64,000 bases of DNA from Sialis fuliginosa (GCA_961205875.1 OY540814.1:13002993-13066992); one strand, 5' to 3'. Positions 48,134 to 61,248 are shown, counted from the first letter of the stretch. Made by a program: numbers and translations. The notes: a model not told the origin generated them from the letters alone.

Positions 48134-48879
48134 CAGGGCCGTAATTACCATCATGGCAGTTCAAGGAACATATTTTTTTACGAAATCAGAATAAAGATTT
48201 TTTTTGTCAAACTCATTTTGTTTCAACACGGAGAAAATTTTTCAAAAATCAAAAAAAATAGATTTTGAAAACATTTATAAAACTATCTTTAGCGCCATCG
48301 CAAAGTATATAAAAAAATCTATAAAAAAACAATGTCCCTCTAGAAGTAATCAACGAGTAAATTTTTATTTTTAAATATGTTAATTAGTGGTTTTGAATAA
48401 AGTATTGAATTGGAACTTGGCACTTAATAAATTTATAATCATAAGGAATACATTTTCCTAAAATTTTATTAAAATCCATTTAATTCGTGAAAACGAAGCA
48501 CTAATGGAATCACTTTAGTATCCGCTCATCCGTCTGTCTGTCACAGATAATTTTCTCTTAAACTATTCCACGTAAAAATTTGAAATTTAATACAAAGATA
48601 GTTTTGTTTACATATTTTCTATGAAATCGATAAAGTTTTAAAACATTAAAGCAGCTTTATCATTGTTCTTTTAAAAAAAAAAATGATTTACTGTTTGTAG
48701 TTTAAATTGTTTATAAAAAAATATAAATAATTAAAATTTGAAAGCCTTCACATTTTTATTAAAAAACTTTAATTTTTTCGAAAATAGTCACACACGAGAA
48801 AATTTTCAACAAAATTTTTATAAGGGGCCCTTCGATCACCTGCTACTCCGAGGCCCCAGAGCATCTAGTTACGGCCCTG
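48134..48879. mobile_element. Non-autonomous hAT element with imperfect 8-bp duplication
   Basis: The ends are CAGGGCCGTAATTACC and, in reverse complement, CAGGGCCGTAACTAGA, 12 of 13 terminal bases identical. The flanking octamers ATTATTAA (48126-48133) and GTTACTAA (48880-48887) differ by two transitions, as expected of an aged hAT target duplication. The 746-bp interior is AT-rich and non-coding, with a GC-rich patch near the right end (GAGGCCCCAGAGC). It looks older than the elements at 116 and 60531. Confidence 0.8.
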
Positions 48880-48887
48880 GTTACTAA

Positions 48888-51064
48888 CCACCATTTAAAA
48901 AAAATGTTTTAGTATTGCAAATATTCGATTTGTTATGCCAGATGACATACATATACAAATGTTGGCAGTTTGTAAATGTTTGAATACAATTTTAAATTGC
49001 ATTCTTGCAAAATATTTATTAGAATTTTTGATGTCATAAATAACATTTTGTACTTAAAATATTTTAACTTTTTTCACGCATTACATATATTTCAGCTGTT
49101 CAGAAGAAGAAGAAGTAGAAAAAGAGGAGGAAAATTTATTATTAACTAGCGCATTGGATCAAAAATATTCAACATGCCCACAACACCCGGTTCACCACGA
49201 ATTGATTTTTTCCGACTTCGTGTTTACACAAAATATCCACAAATAATATACCTAAATCCAACCTATCCATTAGTAAAAGCCGAATAAAATCCGTTCAGTA
49301 GTTACTGAGAAAATCGTGTAAAATTATATTTTCAAACTCCCAGGAAAAACCAGATCCCGTCTTAGAATTTGTAAAAATTATTTTTTTAATTAATAGGTAT
49401 TAGCAACAATCATAAGCAATTTCGATATTTTACCTTTCATGGAAGTGAAATGTTTCTTTATATTTCAATTTCAATCAATATAAGTATTTCAAAATTGTTA
49501 ACATAATATGTCAAAAATAATCCAATTTTTCAATAAAATATTTGAAAGAGATGTGATCGTAGTAACCTAAATTAGTAAAATAAAATATTGAAACTGTAAA
49601 TTATAGAATTCTGTGGTCTGTATGGTATTATGTTTTTATATACCTAAATGACAATTGTATGCTGTGATATCATGAAAACAAAACACGACTTGATAAAGAT
49701 TTTTTTACTTTTGATGTTAAATCTTATGTTTTCATAAAATATTAATAGTCACAATACTGCACAGAAAAATTATCTAACTATTGGTGAAAACCGCATTGAA
49801 ATCGGTTCAGCAATTCCCGAGTCTATAAGCCTTATACAAATGAACATTAATTTATATACATATTATACATTATAGAGATTATAGATAAATTAATCATAAT
49901 ATATCGAAATTAGAAAATTAACAAAAACTAGGAGTTAGTTTTTATTGATATTTATTAATATGCATAGCATACAGTCTGGCTCTATAAATATTTAATATTT
50001 TCTTTTATTTTTAAATATAAAAATTGTTAATTAAATTTCAAATGCCGGTTTATTTTATGGAATTTACATTTCATAAGCGGATAAAATTTTATTGGAAAAA
50101 TTACCATGAAAATGTAGGTAATATGAGAAACATTATTATACAGCTGCACAGAAATTTTTAGAAACAAATAAAGTAAAATGTAACATATATTGCAAGCAAT
50201 TTTATTCTACTGTATGGTAATTTGTTAAATGTTCTAAAAATACATAGAAGTCATTGAGTTAGCATTAATGAAAATGTATTATTTATTTTTGGAAAAACTT
50301 CAAAGCACAGAATTGTTCGGTACTTATTTTATTAAACTGAATGTATAGAAAAAAATGTATATTGCTTTGCAATTACTATGCATCTATACATTTTTTTAAT
50401 GAAAAATTCTCTTAGTAATGATTTAAAAATAAAAATAAAACAAATAAAATAAACGTTAAAGTAAAAAAGATATAAACAAAAAGTTGGGCCAACTTGATTT
50501 TAACAAAAAAAATGATAAAAATAATATTTTATTAAGAACACAGAACAAAATAACAAGAGAGTTTTGATAAAGAGGGTAAGGGATGCATATATAGTGCATA
50601 TGACCCTTTATACCAGATAAAGTAGCGCCATTGAGATACGCCATCGGTTTATGGCATTATAATTCACCGGTATGTTTGGGTTTTATAATAGGGTAGCCAC
50701 CCCGATATAATAAACAATGGATGTATGCCACTGATAAAAATTATACGTAACAAACGGGAAATATCAATAACTACATATGTTCGGAAAAGTTTATAAGTAA
50801 TTTGTTGTTTCGTGTTCATGCGAAAAATTGTATTGTTTTCTTTTTTGATTGCGCATGAATAAAAACAATAAAAATAAACAATTGAATCATATTTCTATTT
50901 TTCTATTTTTTACGATTCACATATACGATATATTTGTTTATTGTTACTGACATTTTTATTGTTGTCAATAATGTTCAATACATGCGTCGTAATAATATAT
51001 TTATTATTTTATGAATTTTAATTTGAAATGCGCGTTAAGTGGAAATCAGCGATATAAAAGTGCA
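48888..51064. other. Gene-free AT-rich interval with SINE-like scraps
   Basis: A purine run of GAA units at 49107-49130 precedes an RTE-like piece at 49145-49330 (CCCACAACACCCGGTTCACC, then AATCCGTTCAGTAGTTACTG). Another tail lies at 49770-49850 (GAAATCGGTTCAGCAATTCC). No gene was seen. Confidence 0.5.
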
Positions 51065-51325
51065 GTACCTATACTGTCTTTTCGAAATTATAAGAACTTG
51101 AAATGATTGTGAATATTGTACGTATATTTTTCTGTGGATAATAGCAATTTAGTTTAAAAGTTACTGCTTTTTTTGTTGAAAAATGATTTTACTGCTTTTA
51201 TATTCAGGAAAAATAACTAATTTGATATATTCGATAAACTTAAAAAAATAATATTTTATTGAAATAACATTCTTAATGATTAATTTTATGATTAATATGA
51301 AGAAAATCGTCTGAAAAATATCTGG
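51065..51325. repeat. Dispersed repeat holding an empty PIF/Harbinger-like target site
   Basis: This is homologous to 63316-63510 plus 63806-63856. Shared blocks include TTTTCGAAATTATAAGAACT, TACTGCTTTTTT, TTCAGG.AAA.TAACTAATTT and AGAAAATCGTCTGAAAAA. At 51273-51275 it reads CATTCTTAATGATTA uninterrupted, where the copy at 63.5 kb carries an element between duplicated TTA. The family itself is not identified. Confidence 0.7.
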
Positions 51326-52158
51326 ACATATTTTTTTTCATTTTATTAAATTTAACAATAATATGTTTCTATGTTGTATTTATTGTAAGTATTGAATTTT
51401 TCTCTATTTCGCTACTTATTCATTACAGAAAATCGTATCATATTCATAATTATATAGTGATTGTAGACAGAACATATGATTGGGGCGAAAGTAGTCATAT
51501 CATATGACTTTCATATCCTCAGTTATGACTGTGTCCGCCATAATTTTTTTTCAGTGTACCAATAATATAAAATAGGTTAATCGAATACAGTAGAAATGTT
51601 TCAAAATATTTATAATTATCATTTAAATATAATTCACGTGGTATATCAAATTCTTTATGTTCATAACATGGCTCACAATAAATTCGTTTTGTTATTGTCA
51701 CGTGTTCTTATTGTGCAAATAATAAATTATGAAACCATTATTATGAAAACGAAACCGTTAAGTATATTAACATTCCGTGTAACAATATTCTAACAAAATC
51801 GTACAACAAATGTTTTGTTCACAATAAAAAAGTCTTGTAGTACAATTTTTATTAAACATTGTTTACAGCTAGATGTATACAATAGTATACATATGCTTTT
51901 TATATTAATATCAGTATGTCTTTTTGAAAATTTATATACGTGTATATATTACAAAGTTTTGAAACAAAAGTTATTAGACGTAGAAAAGAGAGTGAATGTT
52001 ATTATAAACATAACATCTTCTTTTCCATTGTTATTATTATAGTTATTATAAATAAAAGTTCCTAACATTTTTTTATTTTGTTACTAAACAAAATATAATA
52101 CTTCGTTAAAATGGCTTTTTAAGGTAATACATACATGATTCTAAACACCGTATCTTTT
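51326..52158. other. Gene-free AT-rich interval
   Basis: Only AT-rich sequence. Frames on both strands at 51519-52042 are of low-complexity composition with no known similarity. Confidence 0.55.
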
Positions 52159-52729
52159 TAGGGTTCCGTAGAAAACTAGGAACCTTTATAGTTTCGATCT
52201 GTCCGTCCGGCTGTCTGTCTGTCTATAAAATTTTTAAACTGATTAAGATGAAATTTGGTATACGGAATGATGATATTTTTGAAAAAAAAACAACATTATT
52301 TTTGAACCCCCTTCCTATCGACTAGAAAGTATATTCAACAATTTTATTCAATTAATCCATTGAGTGGAGTGTCTTTAGATCGGCCTCCTAAAATACAACA
52401 AAAAATTTCTAAGGACCTTGTGATTTTAATCCTTCAGTCACGATTTTCAATGAAAATTATAACGAATAATAATAACTGAAAAGTGTACTCACTTCTTTCC
52501 ATTTACCCCGTGGTGACTTTATATAGATCTTTTGATTTTAACACTTCAGTCACGATATATTTGTTTTTAAATGTCGTTATCAAAGCGTCCCCTTCTAATT
52601 TTTAAACTATCGATGCAAAAAACCTAAAAAAAATATCCCGAATATAGCTTTTAATTCGTACTTTCAACGATAATTATAACCCAATACCTCTTTTTTATAA
52701 ATCGTAGTAAGAATTACTACAGAACCCTA
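52159..52729. mobile_element. Inverted-repeat element with TAGGGTTCCGTAG ends
   Basis: TAGGGTTCCGTAG (52159-52171) and, in reverse complement, TAGGGTTCTGTAG (52717-52729) match at 12 of 13 bases. A CTGTCCGTCCGGCTGTCTGT tract follows the left end. Elements beginning 'AGGGTTCCGTA' with adjacent CTGTCYGTC runs are abundant in insect genomes. The 571-bp copy has no coding sequence. The target duplication is unclear. Confidence 0.6.
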
Positions 52730-55700
52730 TCATTTTAATTGTTGAAGTCAATATTGAAAATTTAACTAGATATGTTTAAAAAAATCATATTTTAACTCAA
52801 TCTTGTTATACCTTTCAAAAGATACACCGACATAATATAATTAAATTCTGTAAATTTTATAAATTAGTAGTCAGTTGTTTTTGCAATATGTGTAACTGAC
52901 AGTGGAATGGGTATATACTTTACATTATACAGCTTTGAAATACTTTTAAAGTGATATGTCATAAAATATAGGTTTCCATTTAAAATTTACATGTAGACCC
53001 CTCATTGACCTTGACATGTAAAGGTAAAATATGTCTGAAGAGTATAAAAAGTATGGTATTTAAAATTATACACACCCTATAAGTTTCTTATACCAATTTA
53101 TAAAATACATTCAAAGCAGAATGTCTGAGGCGTTTATTCTGAAACATTGAATTAAAATTTTGAAACTGACAATGAACTTTAAAATGAATCACCAAATACC
53201 GCCAAGAGTGAAATTAATAACAAGCGTGTAAAAATATTTAACATAATCTACAACATATGCGATCTAATTCGACGTTTTTTGTCCCATAATGTATCTACAG
53301 CAAAAAGATTAAAGAATTACTTGTATGCATATATTATAGCTTGCTTTATGTTGAATATTTTGTAAATTTAGAATCATTGTTAGTAAACGAGATAGAGTAT
53401 AAAAGAATCTGTAAATTGGCAACGTCTGGCTAAACTATGAAAGCAGTGGGAGATAAGAGAGTTCCATGTAAAACAGACAATAACTCAGCATTACAAAAAC
53501 TTATCTTTTGCAGTATAATATATTGCTTCTGACAGCTTTCTTCCACATACAGTATGTCGTTTATACGAGCTCTTTTTCTATTGTCGAGTTTTAAAAAAAT
53601 AAATATCTAAATATTTTATGGGTAATTAATGGATTATTCATGAAAAAAAATTGCTTTAGAATAGGATATAATTTTAATTATTACTATGTAAATTTTAATC
53701 TCATAAATGATGTAATAGCGTAGCATTTGTTCGGATGATTTAATGTAACTTGTATTAAATAGGAGTTCTATTTCATACTGGTTTAATTTGAAAAAGCTGA
53801 TTTACTATTATAGAACTAAATTGCAACCTGATACAACCATCTTTGTATATGAACTTGATTACAATTTATTGCACGAATTTATTTCTTTATTTTTATTATT
53901 TATACTTCACTTCGCATTACACAAATAGAACTGTCTTATTAAAAAAAAAACTAATCGATTAATTTATAGCAAATACATTCTATAGAAAGAAAACAGTTTT
54001 TTATATTCCTTTTAATATTATCGTCAGTAAAGAGTATGACATTTTGAAAGTAGATTAATGTTCCCAGAAAAACATGAACAAACAGAACTGACTAATCTTG
54101 TTTTCGTAATAAATGATTCGATACTTAATTAGATTATTTATATAAAGTTTTTTGTGAATGTTATAAAATAATATTCAAATACATTAATGTTTTTTATTAT
54201 TATTATCTATGACGAATTTCAACGAGAACAATAATAATTTCCTGAAAGACAATCTAAATGTCATCACCAGCAACATAAAAAATAGTACGAATGCATGCTT
54301 TTATAGTCGTTGTATCGGACAGATGTTTTTACTGATGTTAATTTTATATGCAAATGTTTCATGTTTATTTTGTGAAATGAAAGTAACGGATTCTATTACA
54401 AGATAAATAGATACTACTTTATTAGAATAATTTTGAAAGATGCCAATATAATTTTACTGTATATTATCTCTTCTGTACAAGATATTCGAAAATAATTTTA
54501 ATTTATTTCTTTACAGTCTACAGCAATTTAAAAAAGGCATTAAAAACGAACACCTATGATTAGGTACAATATTTATTATAAATTCTATTTAATTAATATA
54601 CGTCAGCAGTTTTCTGTATAAGGTTATTGCATTTTATTTTGATATTACGCTAAAGTTCATTAAATAAATATTCTGACATTAGAAACAGCTGTTTTAGTTT
54701 TTTTTACTTTTATTTTAATGTAAAAGTTTTGTAAATAAAAATATTCTACGGAAGATTTTATTACGAGAAATAAGATTATTTAGATACGGCTTTGCAGTTT
54801 GAAAATAACTAATTGTAATTATACTTTAAAACTTTCTATCGAAAAATAATATTTTCTCATAAAATCAAAATTCCTTAAATATTATACAATTTTATTAGTC
54901 CATAAATCATGAAAATTCTATACCTATAGACAGTACTATCCATTAATTTAGTAATTTATCATTCTCGGATTAAGCGAAGGCAAAAATATAGTAGACCTTC
55001 AAAATAGTAATGTTTTAAAATCAGCCTTATTGTTCGAATATTAAAAAAGTCAAATCGAGACAAACTAATTCTCGGAAACATTCAATTCTATTTGAAAAAT
55101 GCAACATGTTTTTCAAAAGTGCTATTCACAGTCGTATAATCATAAAAAGAAAAACCATGTCCATTCTTCCATAACTAAGCATGGTCCGCTTCAGTCAAAT
55201 AACAGGTACCCCCTCGTGCACGCTCGAAAAGTTCACAAAATTACAGTCTTTAGAGAACCATTTTCGTATTTTTCTATTACTATCATTATTTACGAGTCTC
55301 TGACTACTATGGCATGTTTCAACAATCGATTGGAAAGAGGAGAGAGACAAACTATGCGTTAAATACATTCACTGCGTATTACCGTCTCTCTCGTTTATTG
55401 TAATTGCAATTTCTCTCTTGTTTGAAAAAAACAATTGATGCTGTAATTATGGGTTTGTTTCTAGTATTCTTTCTTGTATCGCTTTTAAATGTATATCTGG
55501 TTAGTGCAGATGTACAACAATGTATATAGCATAGTACATGCTATGCCTGATATTTCAGTGTAATTAAAACTGATTAATTAATAGTGATATAATTTTAATA
55601 TGTGTAATTTTAAGTGCATGATAAAAATAATTAAAAATAAATCAACAAAAGAAGCGGTAATTAAATTTTAAGTTGATTAGTTTTATTATGACAATTTAAT

Positions 55701-56044
55701 TAATAAAGATTTAATTTGATTAAGAAATATCATTTTTAATGTGTGTTATAATTTAATTAAATTGGTAAATTATTAATAATTTCATAATAGCTATTAAAAA
55801 ATAAAATTAAAAATCGCATGAGGACATTACTATATTAGTACAGTAGCATTAGTGCATCTCACAAGACGAAATGAAAGAAGATTTAGATATGATACGTCTC
55901 TGATTTTTAACTAACCATGTTTTCTTGGTTTAAAATAAGCAGTTTTATACAAGCTTTTAATTAAAACATTTGGTAAATATTGTTTATTAAGTACAGTAGT
56001 TCTCAACCTTTTCAAAGTCACGGAACACTTTTGAGTAGGTACTC
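52730..56044. other. Gene-free AT-rich interval
   Basis: No gene or element ends were recognised. A slightly GC-richer patch at 55100-55430 holds a 87-codon plus frame without known similarity and a GAGAGAGAC/GTCTCTCTC inverted pair at 55340-55400. Confidence 0.5.
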
Positions 56045-56047
56045 TTA

Positions 56048-56379
56048 TGTCCGGTATCATAAAGGACCTAACAAATTTGTTAGCTAGCAAGCACTTTCAA
56101 CTGAGATATCAAACTTATATGACAGTTCTTTTGGAGTTTGTTGATGACTTTGACAAGTTTCGCGCACGCGTTGTAGGTAAATACAAACGGTATTAAAACA
56201 GTGGTGATATTATGAAAATTATTTTGTACGGTCAAAGATGCCAACTGTGTTACAATTAGTTGAAATGTCACTGCTCTAAATTCCATAACTAATCCATAGA
56301 TACTAGTACAGAATTAATACCCTATTTGAATTTAATTGCTAGCTAGCAAATTTTGTTAGGTCTTTTATAATACCGGACA
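56048..56379. mobile_element. PIF/Harbinger-like MITE with TTA target duplication, copy 1
   Basis: Inverted ends of at least 30 bp start TGTCCGGTATCATAAAGGAC on the left and, in reverse complement, TGTCCGGTATTATAAAAGAC on the right, followed by CTAACAAA and TAGCTAGCAA on both sides. Flanks are TTA at 56045-56047 and 56380-56382. Most of the interior (GTTTCGCGCACGCGT region, GGTGATATTATGAAAATTAT) matches copy 2 at 63511. At 332 bp it is non-coding. Confidence 0.82.
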
Positions 56380-56382
56380 TTA

Positions 56383-57519
56383 CTGAATTATTAGGATTTT
56401 TAAACAAACAAGAAAAATATGCAGAACATATTTTTTTAAATTAAAAACTGCAGTTAATGCATTAATTTTCAGTTAAATATATACATTCATAAAAGCGTAA
56501 TCAACATAAATCGTAAAAAAGTAACTCTGGTAAAAATTTTAAATCAAATATAATGTGATAATTGAGTTTATCGGATTTTGCAGATTTTACCTAGAAATGT
56601 CAGGCCTAATATGTGATAATGTTAATCTCATTTCTTTATCAATATTTCCAAGTCTTTCACGTTTTTTAGTTTTATTTAATGTTCGTAATTGTTGAAAAGC
56701 CAAGTTCACACAAATATGATGTTGAAAACTGTAGCAGAATTGTCTGCTTTTATGGAAAAAATTTGGTACCCTCGGCTTGCACAAAAATCCAAAATTATTC
56801 AAACCCAGTTCAGAAAATTTCAATACCATCTGTTGACAAACTAACTGTTCTTCTTATGAAACGAAAATTCGTAATTCGACATACGATAGGTATTAACTGA
56901 AGCAAATAGATTTCGAATCCAATCGTAATTTTCTGTATTTTTTAGATAAGGATAATAATATACAATAATAATATGTTCTTCTCGACTTATAAATTAATTT
57001 CGTCTCGGTCTTGGTTTCATAAACTAGACGAGACAGTTAAAAGTTTCGTTTTGTTCTATGATAAATAAGCTATTCAAAAGGTAAAACAATGTAACTCCAA
57101 AAAATGATATCCAAGAAATTAATGTATTGTATTCTTTGTTTAATAGAATTAAATGTACAGTAATTTTTTATATTGATGCTGTACCCTTAAGATATGTTAA
57201 TATATGCTCTTCGTTTATCATTATACTTGTTTATTGTGTGTTAAATATTCAAGATTGAAAATTAATGTAGTCTTATCAAGTCTTATATAGAATATTTTAA
57301 AATATATTAATGTGTATTAAAAAAACATAGATCATTCAGGTTTTTAATTAAAAATACATTAAATTATATTTTGATTAAATGATGTGTGTATTGTATATAG
57401 AAAGAAATGAGTTTAATCACATTCACGAATTTAAAATCAAAATGAAATTTACATTAATTTTAAAATAAAAAGTGAAGAAGTGCTTTGTATATTAAGTATA
57501 GAAATAAAAGAATCTATTA
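56383..57519. other. Gene-free AT-rich interval
   Basis: Overlapping frames at 56587-56900 on both strands are not recognised. A GTCTCG-family scrap lies at 56985-57060 (TTTCGTCTCGGTCTTGG, ACTAGACGAGACAG). Confidence 0.5.
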
Positions 57520-57794
57520 CATGGGTTGAAAAATCTTTGGCCTGACATACAAATGGCGACATAAACAAAAAATCCTTATGCTTCCTATAGAGTACCATCC
57601 TTAACTAGAATACTGTCAAAACTTTATGAAATTTCATGTACTATTGTTCAAGTTACAGCCTTCGAAGTGACGCTACTTTAGTTATTTTTTTAATTCTTAT
57701 TATTAATAATTATAGATTATGTCGAAGAATAAAATAGTTTTTTCATTATAAAAATCGTTTTTTAATTGCTAAACCAAGGACTTTTCAGCCCATA
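57520..57794. mobile_element. Internally deleted derivative of the mariner at 4228
   Basis: The first roughly 170 bp match the left end of the mariner at 4228 almost base for base (CATAAACAAAAAATCCTTATGC is shortened here to its shared core ATAAACAAAAAATCC), up to the point where the transposase would start. The last roughly 80 bp match its right end (TGTCGAAGAATAAAATAG). All transposase sequence is missing. TA flanks both sides (57518-57519 and 57795-57796). This is a MITE born by internal deletion. Confidence 0.9.
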
Positions 57795-57796
57795 TA

Positions 57797-60522
57797 GTAC
57801 CATTTTGCGGAGCTCATTGTCTTTTCTTTAAATGACTTATTTTTTATAAAAAGTTTTCCAGTATATTAAGTAGATACCATCACGTTAATAAATCAAGGTG
57901 CTAAGTAATAATATAGGAAAATGATGTAATGAAAGTTAATTAATATTATTATTACCTGTAATAAAACATGATTCATTTCTAAATTATCGATAGTTTTGAT
58001 ATAATATCTAAAATTTGTTAGCCACTAACAAAGTATGAACACAAAGTGTTACATTAATTTAAACATCCATTATTGTAATTGATTGTACTTGAATTGTGAA
58101 TGATTGCAAATCAGAGCGAAACGCAAAGAGTAAAAATAATATTATTGAAATGTAATGAACATGGTTGTGTCAACGCACGCTACGTTTATTTCAAAGAACA
58201 GATTCGATAGCATGGTGCAGATAGTGCTGGCACACCATTCAACTCAACTTTGTTAATAATATATTCTTCAATACAACTCACAATACAATGTCCATTTTCA
58301 GAATGCCGTACAGATAAAGAGACTGAAAGCTATAAATAAAGCTTTATTTGTTAGACATATGACTGTTCCATTTGACTGACACCAACTCCCATAATATACA
58401 AGACAAAGATGCGTATATATTTCAAAAGGAATATCACAATTGCTATTCTTTTCTTTGCTTCTGTTGTACCAAAAAATCAGCTTGAAAAGGTCATGGAAAA
58501 GGATACAGATAGTGTATTGCATTGGTGTAGGTATGTGCATCTCTTTTTTTATTCGGTTTCTGTCAGGACTTGATTGGGAAACAATCGAACACAACAATGA
58601 ATGTTATGAGACTGAAATGGAAAATCGATCGTTAATGTTTTCTGTATCTTTCTGTCCTTGGCTTCAACAGAACAATTACATAAAACAACAATGTCTAATG
58701 AAAAATGGAAACAGACATTTTGATTACTGTGTGCTCATATTGCAGCTCTTGCTTTTAAAAATGAATTGATTCAATAGCCGTAAATAACTTTTCTTTGCAA
58801 TAAGTATTCACTGTCAAAGATATTATATTTTGACTATTGATTTATATACTAAAATAACATTAGCTTTTTTTTGTTTTACTAAATTGTTTGCGTTTTTCTT
58901 ATAACAGACAAGGGTATTATGTGAGTGGTGATTAATTTCTTTTAATCAAAACTACCAGTCGTATTAATTAATAAATTTTAATGAATACTACGACTACATT
59001 TTGACACCACAATGTTTTTTGTTTTATAAAAGTCATGTATACCTATATTCTTAGTTTTTATTTCTTCACATCAATGATTTTAAAATTATAGTCCATTTAT
59101 TATCTAATTTTATTTAAAATATATGTTTATTTTAATGACTTTAAACATGCAATTTTATCTCTTCACTTTATATATGTAGATGATCATCGTGGAATTTAAA
59201 GGAAAATGATTCTGTGTTGAATAAATTATCAAAGTAATAAAAATAATGACGTTTAACATAATTACATATCATTTATAATTGATACAAAAATATTTGCATA
59301 AATCTTTATTTAATAGTTCTCTCAGGCATTAGATTTTAAATATCATTTATAGATAATATGATACCTATTTAATTTTATAACGTTATACATGTCGTTTGCT
59401 GAAAATATTTCGTATCATCTACGTTATTATAAATAATAAAATAATAATATTCTATGTCTATTAATTTAGAGAAGTATCTATTATTAATTTATTAAATTAT
59501 AATTAACTTTAAAATAAAACATTCTTTTTTACACATAAGTACATTCAAACTTACAATCATTTTCTCTATTTATAACCGCAACAATAAATAATTTATTTCC
59601 GGAAGATATTTTTATCCGGTAACTAGTTTTGATTTCGAGGGGAATTTTGCGGTACCTTATTTATATCCTCATGTAACAAATAATCATGATGTTTTAATAA
59701 TTTTTTTATTCCAATAAAAAACAACATCTGTTGTTAGTCATATGTAGATTAAAAAATATCCCCTTATTAATTGAGGTATGGTTTTCCATAAAATGTTTTA
59801 ATTATGCAACAATACACATAGATAGAAGAAAAAAACTACTGACTAGCCACATTTATATCTCTCTTGATATTACATTTTATGGTATGTGATTATACATATC
59901 TTGTAAATTATGTACTTATTATCTAAACTAAACTTTAAACAGTACTAATTATTTATAAACATGCTTATAATACATTCATTGGAAAGTTAAATTAATCAAT
60001 GGTTTTTCATAATGATCAACAAATTGCTATATAATGATCAAAAATTGATTAGTCATCTTTAATATTTTCTAATATGTTATTAACTAATATGGGTTATTCA
60101 GAAGTCAGATTTATTAAATCCAATTCAAGTTTGATTGCTTAATATTTTTGTACCATTTTTATTTTTCATCAAGTTACGGCGATTTTTCTCCAAAATTTTA
60201 AAAAAACTGGCACTGAGAAATACACTCAATTTTTTTTTAATTTTAAATTTCGTTAAAAGTATATTTATTATATAGATTTTTAAACGCTGATTTCAAATAT
60301 GTCGACCAAAATCAAATCGACAACCCGTTCAAAAGTTACGGCGATTTTTCTCAATCGTGCCGGCGTTGCGAGATATTGAAGGTCTAATGTCACGAAAAAC
60401 GGTTATTCGCGAATATTTCGCTTCTTATGGCTCGGAGGTCAATGGGGGACATTATATAAATTGTATATTATTAAATTCTTAAGAAAAAAGGTTCTTTTCA
60501 TTTTTCTTTTAAAAATAACTGT
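57797..60522. other. Mostly AT-rich interval with a repeat segment at its right end
   Basis: At 58298-58769 two open frames overlap on opposite strands (minus 99 codons, plus 109 codons, the latter with GLDWETIEHNNECYETEMEN) in a patch of higher GC. Neither is recognised and there is no splice support. At 60170-60450 the phrase GTTACGGCGATTTTTCTC occurs twice, about 165 bp apart, within a GC-richer block (GTGCCGGCGTTGCGAGATAT) that looks like a dispersed repeat. Confidence 0.45.
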
Positions 60523-60530
60523 ATTTGAGG

Positions 60531-61240
60531 TAGAGCTGGGCGCGGGCCGTGAATTTTTCGGGTCACGTTGGGTCACGGCCATGACCCGACGTGACGTGAG
60601 CGATTTTCAAATATTGAATCGTGAGCGGGCGTGATCGTGAGTCAAATTAAAACAATCGGGCGTGACCGTGCGTGAGTACATTTTTCTCGTGCGTGAGTTC
60701 GTGAGTATATTTTGAAGATAATTTTTTATAAACTTATTTGATCTTTTTTTTAATATCTGAACTAATAATGCATAAATATAATAATGTTTTAAAACGAATT
60801 TTGACATTAAAACATATACATATGTATGAAAAATAAATGTTATTTTAGGAAGCATTTTCACATGGTCAGTATTGCCAACTATATCAGAACACCAAAAAAA
60901 GATTTAAAAATTCATTGTAGCTTTATTTTATTATTTGTAATTTCTTTTACTAGAATGCAGTTTAGAAGAAATAATATGAATATAAAATACACACAATATA
61001 TTGCACGTAAAAACATAAATTTTCATCATTTCAAAATTTAATTTACAACAATTACATTAAATCGGGTCACGCGCGTGACCCGTCGTGCGTGATCGGGCGT
61101 GAGTAAAAAAATAGTATTCGTGAGCGTGCGTGATCGTGAATACTTTTTTTTGTAACCGTGAGTGAGCGGGCGTGACTAAAAATTTTTCTCTCGTGAGCGT
61201 GCGTGATCGTGAGCAAAAATTACTCACGCGCCCAGCTCTA
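60531..61240. mobile_element. hAT element with arrays of CGTGA subterminal repeats
   Basis: The perfect 14-bp ends TAGAGCTGGGCGCG and their complement are flanked by identical octamers ATTTGAGG (60523-60530 and 61241-61248), a hAT signature. Between the ends lie two GC-rich arrays (about 60545-60715 and 61060-61225) built of variants of CGTGAGCGTGCGTGATCG. By eye about 20 CGTGA units are all in the same orientation, with only a few TCACG units close to the ends. The AT-rich centre has no transposase. The frames 60607-60861 and 60826-61041 are composition artefacts. The perfect target duplication suggests recent movement. Confidence 0.9.
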
Positions 61241-61248
61241 ATTTGAGG

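Noticed and set aside
60607-61041. Frames of 84 and 71 codons inside the CGTGA-rich hAT element
   Set aside because: They cross the AT-rich centre and the repeat array and do not resemble a hAT transposase.
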